Shown one piece after another: positions 40,219-49,522 of a DNA stretch of 64,000 nt. Location of the stretch: assembly GCA_913057175.1 (NCBI GenBank), contig CAJXNP010000002.1:358641-422640 (forward strand). Reading direction: 5' to 3'. Each line of letters begins with the position of its first letter. Positions within the stretch are counted from its first letter, which is position 1. The notes beneath the pieces were generated by a model. The model was not told the origin of the DNA. It was given only the letters and a program-made list of their open reading frames with translations, and did no database searches. The translations under genes were made by a program, and so were the position numbers. The stretch comes from an uncultured Cytophagales bacterium. Lineage in GTDB: Bacteria > Bacteroidota > Bacteroidia > Cytophagales > Cyclobacteriaceae.

Positions 40219-40815
40219 ATGAGGTTTGCAGATATAAATGATTCATACAGGGCAGTTGTTATAGGAGGATCGGCCGGCAGCTTTCAGGGGATCACAAAAA
40301 TCCTTTCGAATATTCCGGAGAGCTTCCCTCTTCCCATCATCATGTGCCTGCATAGGCTGAAGCACGTGAGAAATGGATTTATGGAAGCCCTGTCGATCAA
40401 AAGTGTAAAACCTGTGATTGAACCTTATGATAAAGAAGGAATTAAAAAGGGGAAGGTTTACCTGGCCCCGGCTAATTATCATATGTATATAGAGCTAGGA
40501 CATACATTTGCATTATCAACGGAGTCGATGGTCAACAACTCCCGTCCTTCCATTGATATTACTTTGGAGTCTTCGGCTTATTCTTATAAACAACGATTGA
40601 TCGGGATCCTTTTATCGGGCGCTAATAAGGATGGTGCAATTGGAATGAAAACGATAAAGGAAAAAGGGGGCTTGACAATAGTTCAAGATCCTGCAGAATG
40701 TTTGATAGATACCATGCCCACTGCGGCGCTGCGGATAACAGAAATTGACTATACGCTGTCTATCGAAAATATTATTAAATTTCTTAATGAACTAGCTAAA
40801 AAATATTCAAATTGA
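40219..40815 (+). CDS. cheB: CheB-type protein-glutamate methylesterase, no receiver domain
   Basis: Removes methyl groups added by CheR. Only the catalytic domain is present: Ser18 (IGGSAGSF), His45 (CLHRLKH) and Asp138 (SGANKDGAIG) form the triad. The usual N-terminal phosphoreceiver is missing, so it cannot be switched by a CheA-type kinase in the classical way. 198 residues. The stop overlaps the following ATG by 1 nt (TGATG). Confidence 0.92.
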   Translation: MRFADINDSYRAVVIGGSAGSFQGITKILSNIPESFPLPIIMCLHRLKHVRNGFMEALSIKSVKPVIEPYDKEGIKKGKVYLAPANYHMYIELGHTFALSTESMVNNSRPSIDITLESSAYSYKQRLIGILLSGANKDGAIGMKTIKEKGGLTIVQDPAECLIDTMPTAALRITEIDYTLSIENIIKFLNELAKKYSN

Positions 40816-41738
40816 TGAATTTAGACGGTAATAAGATACAGAAGCTTATTATTTTATTTTTTTTAATTGGGCTGGTTGGTTCGATCTACATGCTCTATGC
40901 ATTGCCAGGATCATTGGAAAAAAATTCGATGTCTATCGGGTTTCAGGCAATCAGTGATGTTACACCATTGTTGATCCGGACGAGTGTTGTTATCATACTA
41001 ACACTATTGCTTGGTCTTGCATACATTATCCAGACCCAAAGAATGCAAAATGCTGAAGACGACCAGCAGGAAGTATTTTACATAGAGGATACAGAAGTTG
41101 ATCTTGTAAAGGGGGAAAGCTCAGATAAGAAAAATAAAATAAATGTCGAGGAAATTGTCTCTTCAATTTCCAAAGCTGTTCAACAGAAAAAAACTACCCA
41201 ATCAAAATTCGATGCATTACTGCAAAGAGCCTGTGATGCTACGGAGGCCTGCCAGGGAGTATTATACCAAACCAAAAAGGAAGGTTTTAAAAGACGCCTG
41301 GAAATGGTTTCTGCCTTTGCGTTTAGCCTGCCGGAAAGTGAACGGCTGAGTTATGAGTTTGGCGAAGGCCTGGTAGGACAGGCAGCTATGGAAAACAAAA
41401 CCAAGAAGCTGGATGAAATCCCCGAAGGATATATGACCATCGTTTCTGGATTGGGTACTGCATCTCCCAATTATTTGATGATAAAGCCTTATGCTATAGA
41501 TGGAGAGGTAGAGGCGCTGATCGAAATTGCTTCATTCGCTGAGTTAAATGAAGATCACGATGAGATCCTTGCACAGTCCCTGAAGTTGATTGAGCAGGAA
41601 TTATTGGAAAATCAGCAAGTAGATACGACAGAAATAAAAGAACAGCCAAAAAAGACTACCAAAACAGAAACCACAACCAAAAAGGTGGCCAAAAAAGAAA
41701 GTAGTAAAGCGAAAAGCAAAGACGTAAAGAAAAATTGA
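40815..41738 (+). CDS. Membrane-anchored GAF-domain protein
   Basis: Start ATG at 40815 overlaps the cheB stop by 1 nt. Two hydrophobic helices (about residues 11-28 and 53-75) are followed by a short linker, one GAF domain (about 125-255; FGEGLVGQAAMENKTKKLDEIPEGYMTI) and a Lys/Thr-rich tail. The GAF resembles that in the 1164-residue sensor encoded next (FAEGLVGQVA... ILRTEIPDDYVSITSG). No catalytic output domain, so it is likely a sensory accessory protein. Confidence 0.85.
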   Translation: MNLDGNKIQKLIILFFLIGLVGSIYMLYALPGSLEKNSMSIGFQAISDVTPLLIRTSVVIILTLLLGLAYIIQTQRMQNAEDDQQEVFYIEDTEVDLVKGESSDKKNKINVEEIVSSISKAVQQKKTTQSKFDALLQRACDATEACQGVLYQTKKEGFKRRLEMVSAFAFSLPESERLSYEFGEGLVGQAAMENKTKKLDEIPEGYMTIVSGLGTASPNYLMIKPYAIDGEVEALIEIASFAELNEDHDEILAQSLKLIEQELLENQQVDTTEIKEQPKKTTKTETTTKKVAKKESSKAKSKDVKKN

Positions 41739-41745
41739 AATATAG

Positions 41746-44700
41746 ATGTTCAATAAATTAAGTTTACGACAGAAGTTAACAGGGATAATTGTACTGCTGG
41801 TACTAATTACACTTTTTATATCAGGATTCCTGTCTTATGATTTGAGAAAACAGAATCTTGAAGTAAAATACCAGGAGAATCTCAACTCACTGGTTGATCT
41901 TAAGGTCAATCATATCAAAGAATTTGTTGCCAGGGGAATGGCGGACATTCAATACATCAAAAATCAGGATATTTTTCAGGAAACGGAAGCAATTGAAGAG
42001 GAAACCGGGGAAGATGATCTCGGAATGATGATGGATGATGATATGTCAATGTTGGGAGGTTTTGATCTGGGAGGCGATGAACCGGATGTTGATTATGGAG
42101 AAACACTTGAGCCCATCCAAAGGCTAATGGAAGCTGAAGCCATTATGGTGACTAATTCTGATGGCAACATTTTATACAATACCAACTCAAATTCGAATTT
42201 TGATAATATCAGAAAATATGTGGACGGATATGATGGAGATTTGGTTGATCAGGCATCAAAGGGAGTATTTTTTAGTAAGGTTTATAAATCAGGTGATGAT
42301 GATTTTCATGTATTAGTTGGTGCACCAGCCGGAACCGGTGAGGGCTCGGGCAAATTGGTTTTCTTAGAATTAAGCCTGAATGAACTTTATGCTTTGCTGG
42401 AAAATAACATCGAATTGGGAGAAACTGTTGAAACTATTCTTACACAAAAAATTGGTAATACAGCCTTTTACCTAAATCCCATTAAGTCAGACACTTCTAC
42501 AGCACTTGTCAGAAACATAAAAATTGATTCAGCTAACTATAATAAAGATTCTGCAGTAAGATCAGCTGCTATGGGAAGTGATGGTTCCGGTACAGCATAT
42601 GATTATTACGAAAATGAAATCCTTGCCGCATGGAGATACATTCCTGAAATTAACTGGGGGGTAGTTGTTAAAATAGATAAGGAAGAGTTACAGGCGGAGG
42701 CATCAGGTGCATTGCTTAGATACACCTTGTATGGTTTGGGCATACTCGCGATTGCCATTTTTGTTTCATTTTTGTTGTCACAGTATTTTGTTACTCCACT
42801 ATTAAGCCTGAAGGAAAGTCTTGCTTCTCTTTCTCAAGGTATTTTACCTAATAAGATCGACAAAAAATACGATGATGAGATCGGACAAATGGCAGAAACC
42901 ACTAACGGGTTGGTTCAGGGTCTGAAAGACACTGCTTCATTTGCAGAACAAATTGGAAAAGGAAAATTCGACGCGGAATTTACCCCGCTGAGTAATCAGG
43001 ATATCCTTGGAAATGCTTTGATCAACATGAGAAAAAGCCTCCAGGAAAATGAAAAGAGAGACAAGGAGAGAAACTGGATCGTCACAGGTGTTGCCGAGAT
43101 CAGTGAGATCCTCAGGTCGCATGATACAATTAATGAATTAGGTGAAGCGGTCATTGCCTATTTGACAGAAAAGATCGATGCTGTTCAGGGAGCATTTTAT
43201 GTTAAGAATGACGATGAGGAAGATGAAACCTATGTGGAATTAAAAGCCTCATATGCTTATCATAAAAAGAAATACCTGAATGGAAAATTTAAGTTTGCAG
43301 AAGGTCTGGTAGGCCAGGTGGCAGCAGAAAAAGCAGGTATCCTGCGAACAGAAATTCCAGATGACTACGTTTCCATTACCTCCGGTTTGATTGGTGAACA
43401 ACGACCAAAATGCATTTTGATCAACCCGATGATCACAGAAGAAAAGGTGTATGGAATTCTGGAATTTGCCGGTATTCATCGTTTCTCTCCCATGCAGATC
43501 AAATTCATTGAAGAGATCAGTGTGATCATTGCGAGAACCATTTTCAACATAAAGGTAAACGAGCGTACGCGTATCCTCCTCCAGGAATCTCAGAAGATGA
43601 GTACCGAGCTTCAGGAGCAACAGGAAGTATTGCGTCAAAACGCTGAGGAGATGGCCGCAACACAGGAAGAGCTGAAGCGAACCAATCAGCGATTGGAAGA
43701 TCAGATAGAAGAGGTAAACAGAACGCAAACAAGGATGCAGCTTCTTTTGGAAAATGCTTCTGAGGTTATATCTATTTACGAAGAAGACGGGACAATACGA
43801 TATATCAGTCCATCTGTAACAAAAATATTGGGTTACGATCAAAATGACCTGATTGGCATCAATGACATTCAGCATGTCCACAAGGAACATAAAGATCAAT
43901 ACGAAAAACTATTCCAGGCTGTCATAGACAATGTATTTGAGTCAAAAACGGTACAGTTCGAATACCTGAAAAAGAACGGAGAAACAGTCTGGCTGGAAGC
44001 TACTGCAACGAATTTACTTTCTGATAAATCCATCCAGGGAATTATTGTAAACAGCAGAGATATCACTGAAAGAAGACGCGCTGAGCAGGAAGAAAGGATG
44101 CGTTCGAAAATGCAGGCGCTATCCGAAAATTCACCTGACCTTATCACAAGAATGGACCAGGATGGAAATTTCTTCTATATCAACCCAGTGATCGAAACTT
44201 ATACAGGACAAAAGCCTTCCGATTTCCTTAACAGGCAGCTGGACGATGTAAACATTCCGGATGATTTGAAAGAGAATTGGAGAAACCTTCTTCAGACCGT
44301 TCATGAGAAAAATGATAAAGTCGCAATGGAAATGGATTTCCCATCTGAACTTGGCGACCGGGTGATGCAGGTCAATGCCATCCCGGAATTCGATGAGGCC
44401 GAAAAAATGGAATCGGTCTTGGTCGTTTCTCACGACATTACCGATAGAAAGCAGATTGAATTAGAAATCCAATCGAAAAACAAAAAGATTACTGAAAGTA
44501 TCAACTATGCGAAAAGGATCCAGGGCGCTATTCTCCCTAACAATACTGTGATCAGGAAGTTCCTGCCGGATTCTTTCATTTTATACAAAGCGAAAGATGT
44601 GGTAAGTGGTGACTTCCCTTGGTTTGTGCGGGTAAAAGATACCATCTATTTCGCTGCTGTCGACTGTACGGGTCACGGTGTACCGGGAGCTTTGATCTCA

Positions 44701-45240
44701 TTGATCGGCTACTTCCTGTTGAATGAAATTGTGAAAGGAAGAAAGATAGAAGATCCGGGAGAGATCCTTGATAAGCTGGATCATAGTGTCACGCAGACCC
44801 TTCGACAGGATCAGGATGATTCGAAAACCAAAGACGGTATGGACATCGCTCTTTGTAAAATTGACCTGAATAAGAAGGAAGTTTCATATGCTGGCGCTCA
44901 CCGACCGCTTTATTATCACGACGGAAAAGAATTAATCGAAATAAAGGGAGACAGATTCCCGATCGGTGGCGGTGTATTCAAAAATCAAACGAATTTCACC
45001 AGCACTATACTAAATGTTAAAGAAGGTGATTCAGTCTTTTTCTGTTCAGATGGATATCCCGACCAGTTCGGCGGACCTGACAACAGAAAATTTGGTCCTA
45101 AGCGACTAAGAGAGTTGATCACTGACAACATCGAGAAGAACATTGATGAAATGTACTATGTTTTCGACCAGGCCTGGGAAGAGTGGAAAGGCGAAGGAAA
45201 ACAGACCGACGATGTTTTATTAATTGGAGTAAGGTTTTAG
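41746..45240 (+). CDS. Cache-HAMP-GAF-PAS-PAS-PP2C sensor phosphatase (SiaA-like)
   Basis: Multi-domain sensor of 1164 residues. TM1 at ~12-28; a Cache-like extracytoplasmic domain to ~325 containing an acidic Met/Asp-rich insert (residues 84-119); TM2 ~328-348; HAMP; GAF ~450-600; coiled coil ~615-665; two PAS domains (~665-785, ~790-910); a SpoIIE-type PP2C phosphatase ~930-1164 with SGDFPWFVRV, DCTGHGVPGALIS, SDGYPDQFGG and TDDVLLIGVRF. SiaA of Pseudomonas is also a Cache/HAMP/PP2C phosphatase, so by analogy it should dephosphorylate the SiaC-like protein encoded downstream. Confidence 0.9.
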   Translation: MFNKLSLRQKLTGIIVLLVLITLFISGFLSYDLRKQNLEVKYQENLNSLVDLKVNHIKEFVARGMADIQYIKNQDIFQETEAIEEETGEDDLGMMMDDDMSMLGGFDLGGDEPDVDYGETLEPIQRLMEAEAIMVTNSDGNILYNTNSNSNFDNIRKYVDGYDGDLVDQASKGVFFSKVYKSGDDDFHVLVGAPAGTGEGSGKLVFLELSLNELYALLENNIELGETVETILTQKIGNTAFYLNPIKSDTSTALVRNIKIDSANYNKDSAVRSAAMGSDGSGTAYDYYENEILAAWRYIPEINWGVVVKIDKEELQAEASGALLRYTLYGLGILAIAIFVSFLLSQYFVTPLLSLKESLASLSQGILPNKIDKKYDDEIGQMAETTNGLVQGLKDTASFAEQIGKGKFDAEFTPLSNQDILGNALINMRKSLQENEKRDKERNWIVTGVAEISEILRSHDTINELGEAVIAYLTEKIDAVQGAFYVKNDDEEDETYVELKASYAYHKKKYLNGKFKFAEGLVGQVAAEKAGILRTEIPDDYVSITSGLIGEQRPKCILINPMITEEKVYGILEFAGIHRFSPMQIKFIEEISVIIARTIFNIKVNERTRILLQESQKMSTELQEQQEVLRQNAEEMAATQEELKRTNQRLEDQIEEVNRTQTRMQLLLENASEVISIYEEDGTIRYISPSVTKILGYDQNDLIGINDIQHVHKEHKDQYEKLFQAVIDNVFESKTVQFEYLKKNGETVWLEATATNLLSDKSIQGIIVNSRDITERRRAEQEERMRSKMQALSENSPDLITRMDQDGNFFYINPVIETYTGQKPSDFLNRQLDDVNIPDDLKENWRNLLQTVHEKNDKVAMEMDFPSELGDRVMQVNAIPEFDEAEKMESVLVVSHDITDRKQIELEIQSKNKKITESINYAKRIQGAILPNNTVIRKFLPDSFILYKAKDVVSGDFPWFVRVKDTIYFAAVDCTGHGVPGALISLIGYFLLNEIVKGRKIEDPGEILDKLDHSVTQTLRQDQDDSKTKDGMDIALCKIDLNKKEVSYAGAHRPLYYHDGKELIEIKGDRFPIGGGVFKNQTNFTSTILNVKEGDSVFFCSDGYPDQFGGPDNRKFGPKRLRELITDNIEKNIDEMYYVFDQAWEEWKGEGKQTDDVLLIGVRF

Positions 45241-45320
45241 AATTTTAATTATAAATAAATGATTCTCAAACTATTAAATTGTTTTATAAATTATAGTGTC
45301 ATTAAAACTCAAGTTTTATT

Positions 45321-45866
45321 ATGAAATACGTTTTTGACTTGCATCAGCAGATGCGTGAACACAGTATCATCCTGGTTTATGAAGGAGAATTCACCCAGGA
45401 GATTACAAAGTCCGTATTGGCGATGGCTGAAAGAAATATGGATTCCATGGGTGAAGAGTCCAGTATCAAGAGAAAGGTTTTCAATGTGATGGTAGAATGT
45501 CTCCAAAACATTGTAAAACATAGCGATGATCCTGATTCTGCAAAAAAGGAAACCAATACAGCTATCTTCCTTTTGGGCAAACTAGAAGATTCCTATGTAA
45601 TCGCATCGGGCAATTCTGTTAAAAATGACGGGAAAGTAGTGATACAGGAACGATTGGAAAAGATCAACAGCCTGGATAAAGAGGGGTTAAAAGAGATGTA
45701 CAAGGAAATCATTAAAAGCGGTCCTGGTTTAACAGAAAAAGGTGGTGCAGGATTGGGTTTTGTTGACATGGCCCGAAAATCCGGTCATAAACTGGAATAT
45801 TCCTTTGAAGAAGAAGGAAATGACAGCTCATTTTTCAGTTTAAAAACAACAGTATCCAGATTTTAA
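45321..45866 (+). CDS. SiaB-like protein kinase (DUF6272)
   Basis: GHKL-fold kinase of 181 residues. The N-box is NVMVECLQNIVKHSD (Asn63) and the G-box is EKGGAGLGFVDMARKSG (residues 139-155). In the Pseudomonas Sia system SiaB phosphorylates SiaC. The SiaC-like gene follows after 27 nt, and the PP2C gene precedes by 80 nt, giving the same A-B-C gene order. Confidence 0.87.
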   Translation: MKYVFDLHQQMREHSIILVYEGEFTQEITKSVLAMAERNMDSMGEESSIKRKVFNVMVECLQNIVKHSDDPDSAKKETNTAIFLLGKLEDSYVIASGNSVKNDGKVVIQERLEKINSLDKEGLKEMYKEIIKSGPGLTEKGGAGLGFVDMARKSGHKLEYSFEEEGNDSSFFSLKTTVSRF

Positions 45867-45893
45867 TTGACAAAATATTTAAATAGATAAGAA

Positions 45894-46256
45894 ATGGAAA
45901 TCATAAGTTTAGAAGGAACAGAAGATACCCCAAAAATATTATTAGATAAAGGAAACGGTATTTTTGAAATATCAGGACGATCACTTCCTGAAGATTCAGC
46001 TGAATTTTACCAGCCAGTACTGGATTGGTTGGAAGAATATAAGAAAGATCCCAATCCTGAGACACTTTTTGTTTTCAAATTGGAATACTTCAATACAGCT
46101 TCATCAAAACTCATTTTGGATATCCTTTCTTCTTTGGAAGACATTAAGGGAACCAAAATCGACTGGTATTTTTACGAAGATGATGAAGATATGGAAGAAG
46201 CGGGAGAAGAGTTTTCCGAATTGATCGATCTTGAATTTGAGTTTAAAACTTATTAA
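45894..46256 (+). CDS. SiaC-like regulatory phosphoprotein (DUF1987)
   Basis: Product of 120 residues starting MEIISLEGTEDTPKILLDK, the DUF1987 pattern. Thr68 in EYFNTASSK aligns in position with the Thr68 phosphorylated by SiaB in Pseudomonas SiaC (established for that protein; equivalence here is inferred). In Pseudomonas unphosphorylated SiaC activates the diguanylate cyclase SiaD. No cyclase gene is present; the next gene (73 nt) is an ABC transporter. Confidence 0.88.
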   Translation: MEIISLEGTEDTPKILLDKGNGIFEISGRSLPEDSAEFYQPVLDWLEEYKKDPNPETLFVFKLEYFNTASSKLILDILSSLEDIKGTKIDWYFYEDDEDMEEAGEEFSELIDLEFEFKTY

Positions 46257-46329
46257 TCAAATACTTTTTTATAAGACAATTTAGTTTGTCAATCATATTC
46301 TTTTTAGATCTTTTAGAAAATACGGATAG

Positions 46330-49300
46330 ATGAGTGAAGAAATCCTCAAGGCGTTAGCTCAACTTTTTGCCATTATTACAAAGCAGGACGGAGGGGTTAC
46401 AGAGAATGAGCGAAATTTTGTTATTAGTTTATTCAAGGAAGACCTTGACCAGGATTCTATTAAAGAATACCTGGCGCTTTACGATGAATATGTAGAATGG
46501 GGAAAAGAAGAGGACCCGGAAGAGAAGGAAAAGAAAAAGAGCAAGCGTACTTCTGTTAAGGACTCTGTCAGGACTCTTGCCATTTGCAAGAAAATCAACA
46601 AAACCTTGACACAAAAGCAGAAAGTAGTTGTAATGATCAAACTACTTCAGCTTGTTGGAGCGGACAGAAAATTTACCGAACAACGGATGGAAATCATCAA
46701 CACCGTTTCGGAGGTTTTCAATATTGATCCCAATGAATACAAATTACTTGAAGCTTTCATTCTTTATGAACCTGGACATCAGATCGACAATTCGGATGTA
46801 TTAATTGCCCGTCTCAAATCAGACGATAAACTAAAAGAAACTAAACAGGTTGAGGTTGACATAAAAGGGGAATTGATCTTTTTCAGGGTACCAACTGTTG
46901 ACATGTATTTTGTACGGTACCTGGGAGATGAAGAGATCGTCATGAATGGTTTTATCATTAAACCGGGCGATACCAATCAGTTTTCACATGGTAGCACCAT
47001 AAAAACTCCAAAGGGGAATGCGCTTTACTATAGCGACCTGGTATCTCATTTCCTCGAAGGTTTTACCAAAATAAAATTATCGTTTGTCGCCAAAGACCTG
47101 AACCTTACTTTTCCAAATGGAGCAAAGGGATTGGTCGACGTCAATATTGCAGAAGGCCCCGGCAAGCTTATTGGTATTATGGGTGCCAGTGGAGCTGGGA
47201 AAACTACTTTGCTCAATGTCCTTGCAGGTATCCATCAACCAACATCCGGTGATATCAGAATAAATGGAAAGTCAATAAATGAGGCTGCCAACAATGAAGA
47301 TATCAAAGGTGTAGTAGGATATATTTCTCAGGATGACCTGCTGATTGAAGAATTGACGGTTTATGAAAACCTATATTACAATGCAAAACTCTGTTTTGCT
47401 GATCTTTCGGAAGAAGAGATCGAAAAAAGGGTCAACGCAGTATTGGCAAACCTCGGTCTTGATCAGAGAAAAGATCTGAAAGTAGGAAGCGCGCTGGACA
47501 AAACCATCTCTGGTGGCCAAAGAAAGAGACTGAACATTGCTCTGGAACTGATCAGGGAACCGGCAGTGTTATTTGTTGATGAGCCTACTTCCGGGCTTTC
47601 TTCAAGGGATTCTGAAAACGTTATTGACTTACTAAAAGAACTTTCCCTGAAGGGAAAGCTCATTTTTGTGGTCATTCACCAGCCATCATCTGACATCTAT
47701 AAGATGTTTGACAAGATGATGATCATGGATGTTGGAGGATTCCCGGTTTATTATGGACCACCTGTAGAGGCAGTAACCTACTTTAAGAAAGCCACCAACC
47801 AGGTGGGAAGCGACAGAGGCCAGTGTAATACATGCGGTAATGTCAATCCGGAACAGATCTTCAATATCATCGAAGCCAAGGTAGTAGATGAATACGGTGA
47901 ATTTACCAACAAAAGGAAGATCAACCCGATGCAGTGGAATGAGCTTTACCTGGACAAATTTACTACTGAAAAAGTTGAGGAAGCTAAAGAACTGCCACCC
48001 AAATCGCTCAACATCCCCAATAAGCTTATTCAGACGTTTATTTTTGTCAAAAGGGATTTGCTCTCAAAGTTGACTAACAAGCAATACTTGCTGATCAATT
48101 TACTGGAAGCACCTGTCCTGGCAATCATCCTCGCATTTATCATCAAGTATAACAATGCAGAGGACAACTCGGAATATTTTTATTATTTCAATGAAAACAT
48201 TCCGGTCTATTTGATGATGGCCATCATCATTGCCCTGTTTATGGGATTGACGGTAAGTGCGGAGGAAATTATTAAAGACAGAAAAATACTTAAACGCGAA
48301 TCGTTCCTTAATCTCAGCTGGAACAGCTATTTGCTTTCAAAAATCATCATTCTTTTTACTCTTTCGGCCATCCAGACCTTTACATTTACGATTATTGGAA
48401 ACCTGATCCTTGAAATAAAAGAGATGACTTTTGTGTACTGGATCGTGTTATTCTCTGTTTCCTGTGTAGCAAATGTTATTGGTTTGAATATATCGTCTGC
48501 TTTTAATTCAGCTGTGACTGCTTACATCTTGATCCCGTTTTTGATCATTCCACAAATGGTCCTGAGCGGTCTTTTATTTAGTTTTGATAAACTGAATGAT
48601 GTCATCAGTACGAAGGGAAAAGTCCCTGTGGTTGCGGACTTAATGGCTTCACGGTGGGCATATGAAGCGGCTGCTGTTGAACAGTATGTTTCCAATTCCT
48701 ATGAGAAAGATATCTACCGGTTTGAAGTTTTGGAAAGGCAATCAGACTTCAAAGCCTCTTATTGGGTCAATGAATTGCGGAACAGATTGCAATATATTAA
48801 TGATAATCTCGGAAGTGAAGAGGAAGAGGTTCGTGAAAAAATACAATCACACCTGACCCTATTCAGGAATGAACTTGAAAAAGAGGATTTTAAACAGGGC
48901 CTGGAAAAACTGGATCTGGGTAATGATCTGACGATTGAAAATTTTAACAAAGAAACAGGAAGTATTCTTAATGTATATCTGGATAGCACGAATGCTCATT
49001 ATTTGCACCAATATAAGCTTGGAACAAAAAGAAAAGAGGCTTTAATATACCATCTGGAAAACAGGTCTAACTCAGGCTTTGATTTAAATGCATACAAGAA
49101 TACATACTTCAATGAAAGCCTGACAGATCTACTAAGAAATCTAAGTGTCAAAGACAGGGTATTGGAATATGAAGGAGAGCTGATTCAGCAGATTGATCCG
49201 ATTTACCACGTGCCGGATGATCCGGACCATTTATTGGACTACCGGTCCCATTTTTTCGCGCCGAAAAAACATTTTCTCGGAATGTATTTCGATACCTTTA

Positions 49301-49413
49301 ATTTTAATCTGGCAGTCATCTGGTTAATGAATATACTTCTTTATATGGCGCTCTATTTTGAGTGGCTGAGAAAGCTGTTAAATTCGTTTTCTAAATTATC
49401 CATAAAAAAATAA
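46330..49413 (+). CDS. TerB-ABCG fusion transporter
   Basis: A single protein of 1027 residues. Residues ~1-150 resemble a TerB-like helical domain (AQLFAIITKQDGGVTENERNFVISLF... KLLQLVGADRKFTEQRMEI). Residues ~240-500 are an ABCG-type ATPase: Walker A GASGAGKTT (~285), signature SGGQRKR (~393), Walker B LFVDEPTSG (~413). A CNTC pair (Cys499, Cys502) follows. The permease has about six helices (~585-745 plus one near 995-1015) with a large soluble section (~760-985) before the last helix. Likely an exporter; substrate unknown. Confidence 0.85.
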   Translation: MSEEILKALAQLFAIITKQDGGVTENERNFVISLFKEDLDQDSIKEYLALYDEYVEWGKEEDPEEKEKKKSKRTSVKDSVRTLAICKKINKTLTQKQKVVVMIKLLQLVGADRKFTEQRMEIINTVSEVFNIDPNEYKLLEAFILYEPGHQIDNSDVLIARLKSDDKLKETKQVEVDIKGELIFFRVPTVDMYFVRYLGDEEIVMNGFIIKPGDTNQFSHGSTIKTPKGNALYYSDLVSHFLEGFTKIKLSFVAKDLNLTFPNGAKGLVDVNIAEGPGKLIGIMGASGAGKTTLLNVLAGIHQPTSGDIRINGKSINEAANNEDIKGVVGYISQDDLLIEELTVYENLYYNAKLCFADLSEEEIEKRVNAVLANLGLDQRKDLKVGSALDKTISGGQRKRLNIALELIREPAVLFVDEPTSGLSSRDSENVIDLLKELSLKGKLIFVVIHQPSSDIYKMFDKMMIMDVGGFPVYYGPPVEAVTYFKKATNQVGSDRGQCNTCGNVNPEQIFNIIEAKVVDEYGEFTNKRKINPMQWNELYLDKFTTEKVEEAKELPPKSLNIPNKLIQTFIFVKRDLLSKLTNKQYLLINLLEAPVLAIILAFIIKYNNAEDNSEYFYYFNENIPVYLMMAIIIALFMGLTVSAEEIIKDRKILKRESFLNLSWNSYLLSKIIILFTLSAIQTFTFTIIGNLILEIKEMTFVYWIVLFSVSCVANVIGLNISSAFNSAVTAYILIPFLIIPQMVLSGLLFSFDKLNDVISTKGKVPVVADLMASRWAYEAAAVEQYVSNSYEKDIYRFEVLERQSDFKASYWVNELRNRLQYINDNLGSEEEEVREKIQSHLTLFRNELEKEDFKQGLEKLDLGNDLTIENFNKETGSILNVYLDSTNAHYLHQYKLGTKRKEALIYHLENRSNSGFDLNAYKNTYFNESLTDLLRNLSVKDRVLEYEGELIQQIDPIYHVPDDPDHLLDYRSHFFAPKKHFLGMYFDTFNFNLAVIWLMNILLYMALYFEWLRKLLNSFSKLSIKK

Positions 49414-49522
49414 CCAAGTGACTTTTCATTTAGAATTATACTATTCCATTATTATTTATAATTTATTTTACGACTTCTTTGAGAAGGCTAAATTTTAATC
49501 AATTGAAAATTAAACATAGTGT

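Noticed and set aside
43249..43899. Long antisense frame (216 codons) opposite the sensor phosphatase
   Set aside because: The plus strand carries clear GAF/PAS coding sequence; the antisense product has no recognisable domain.
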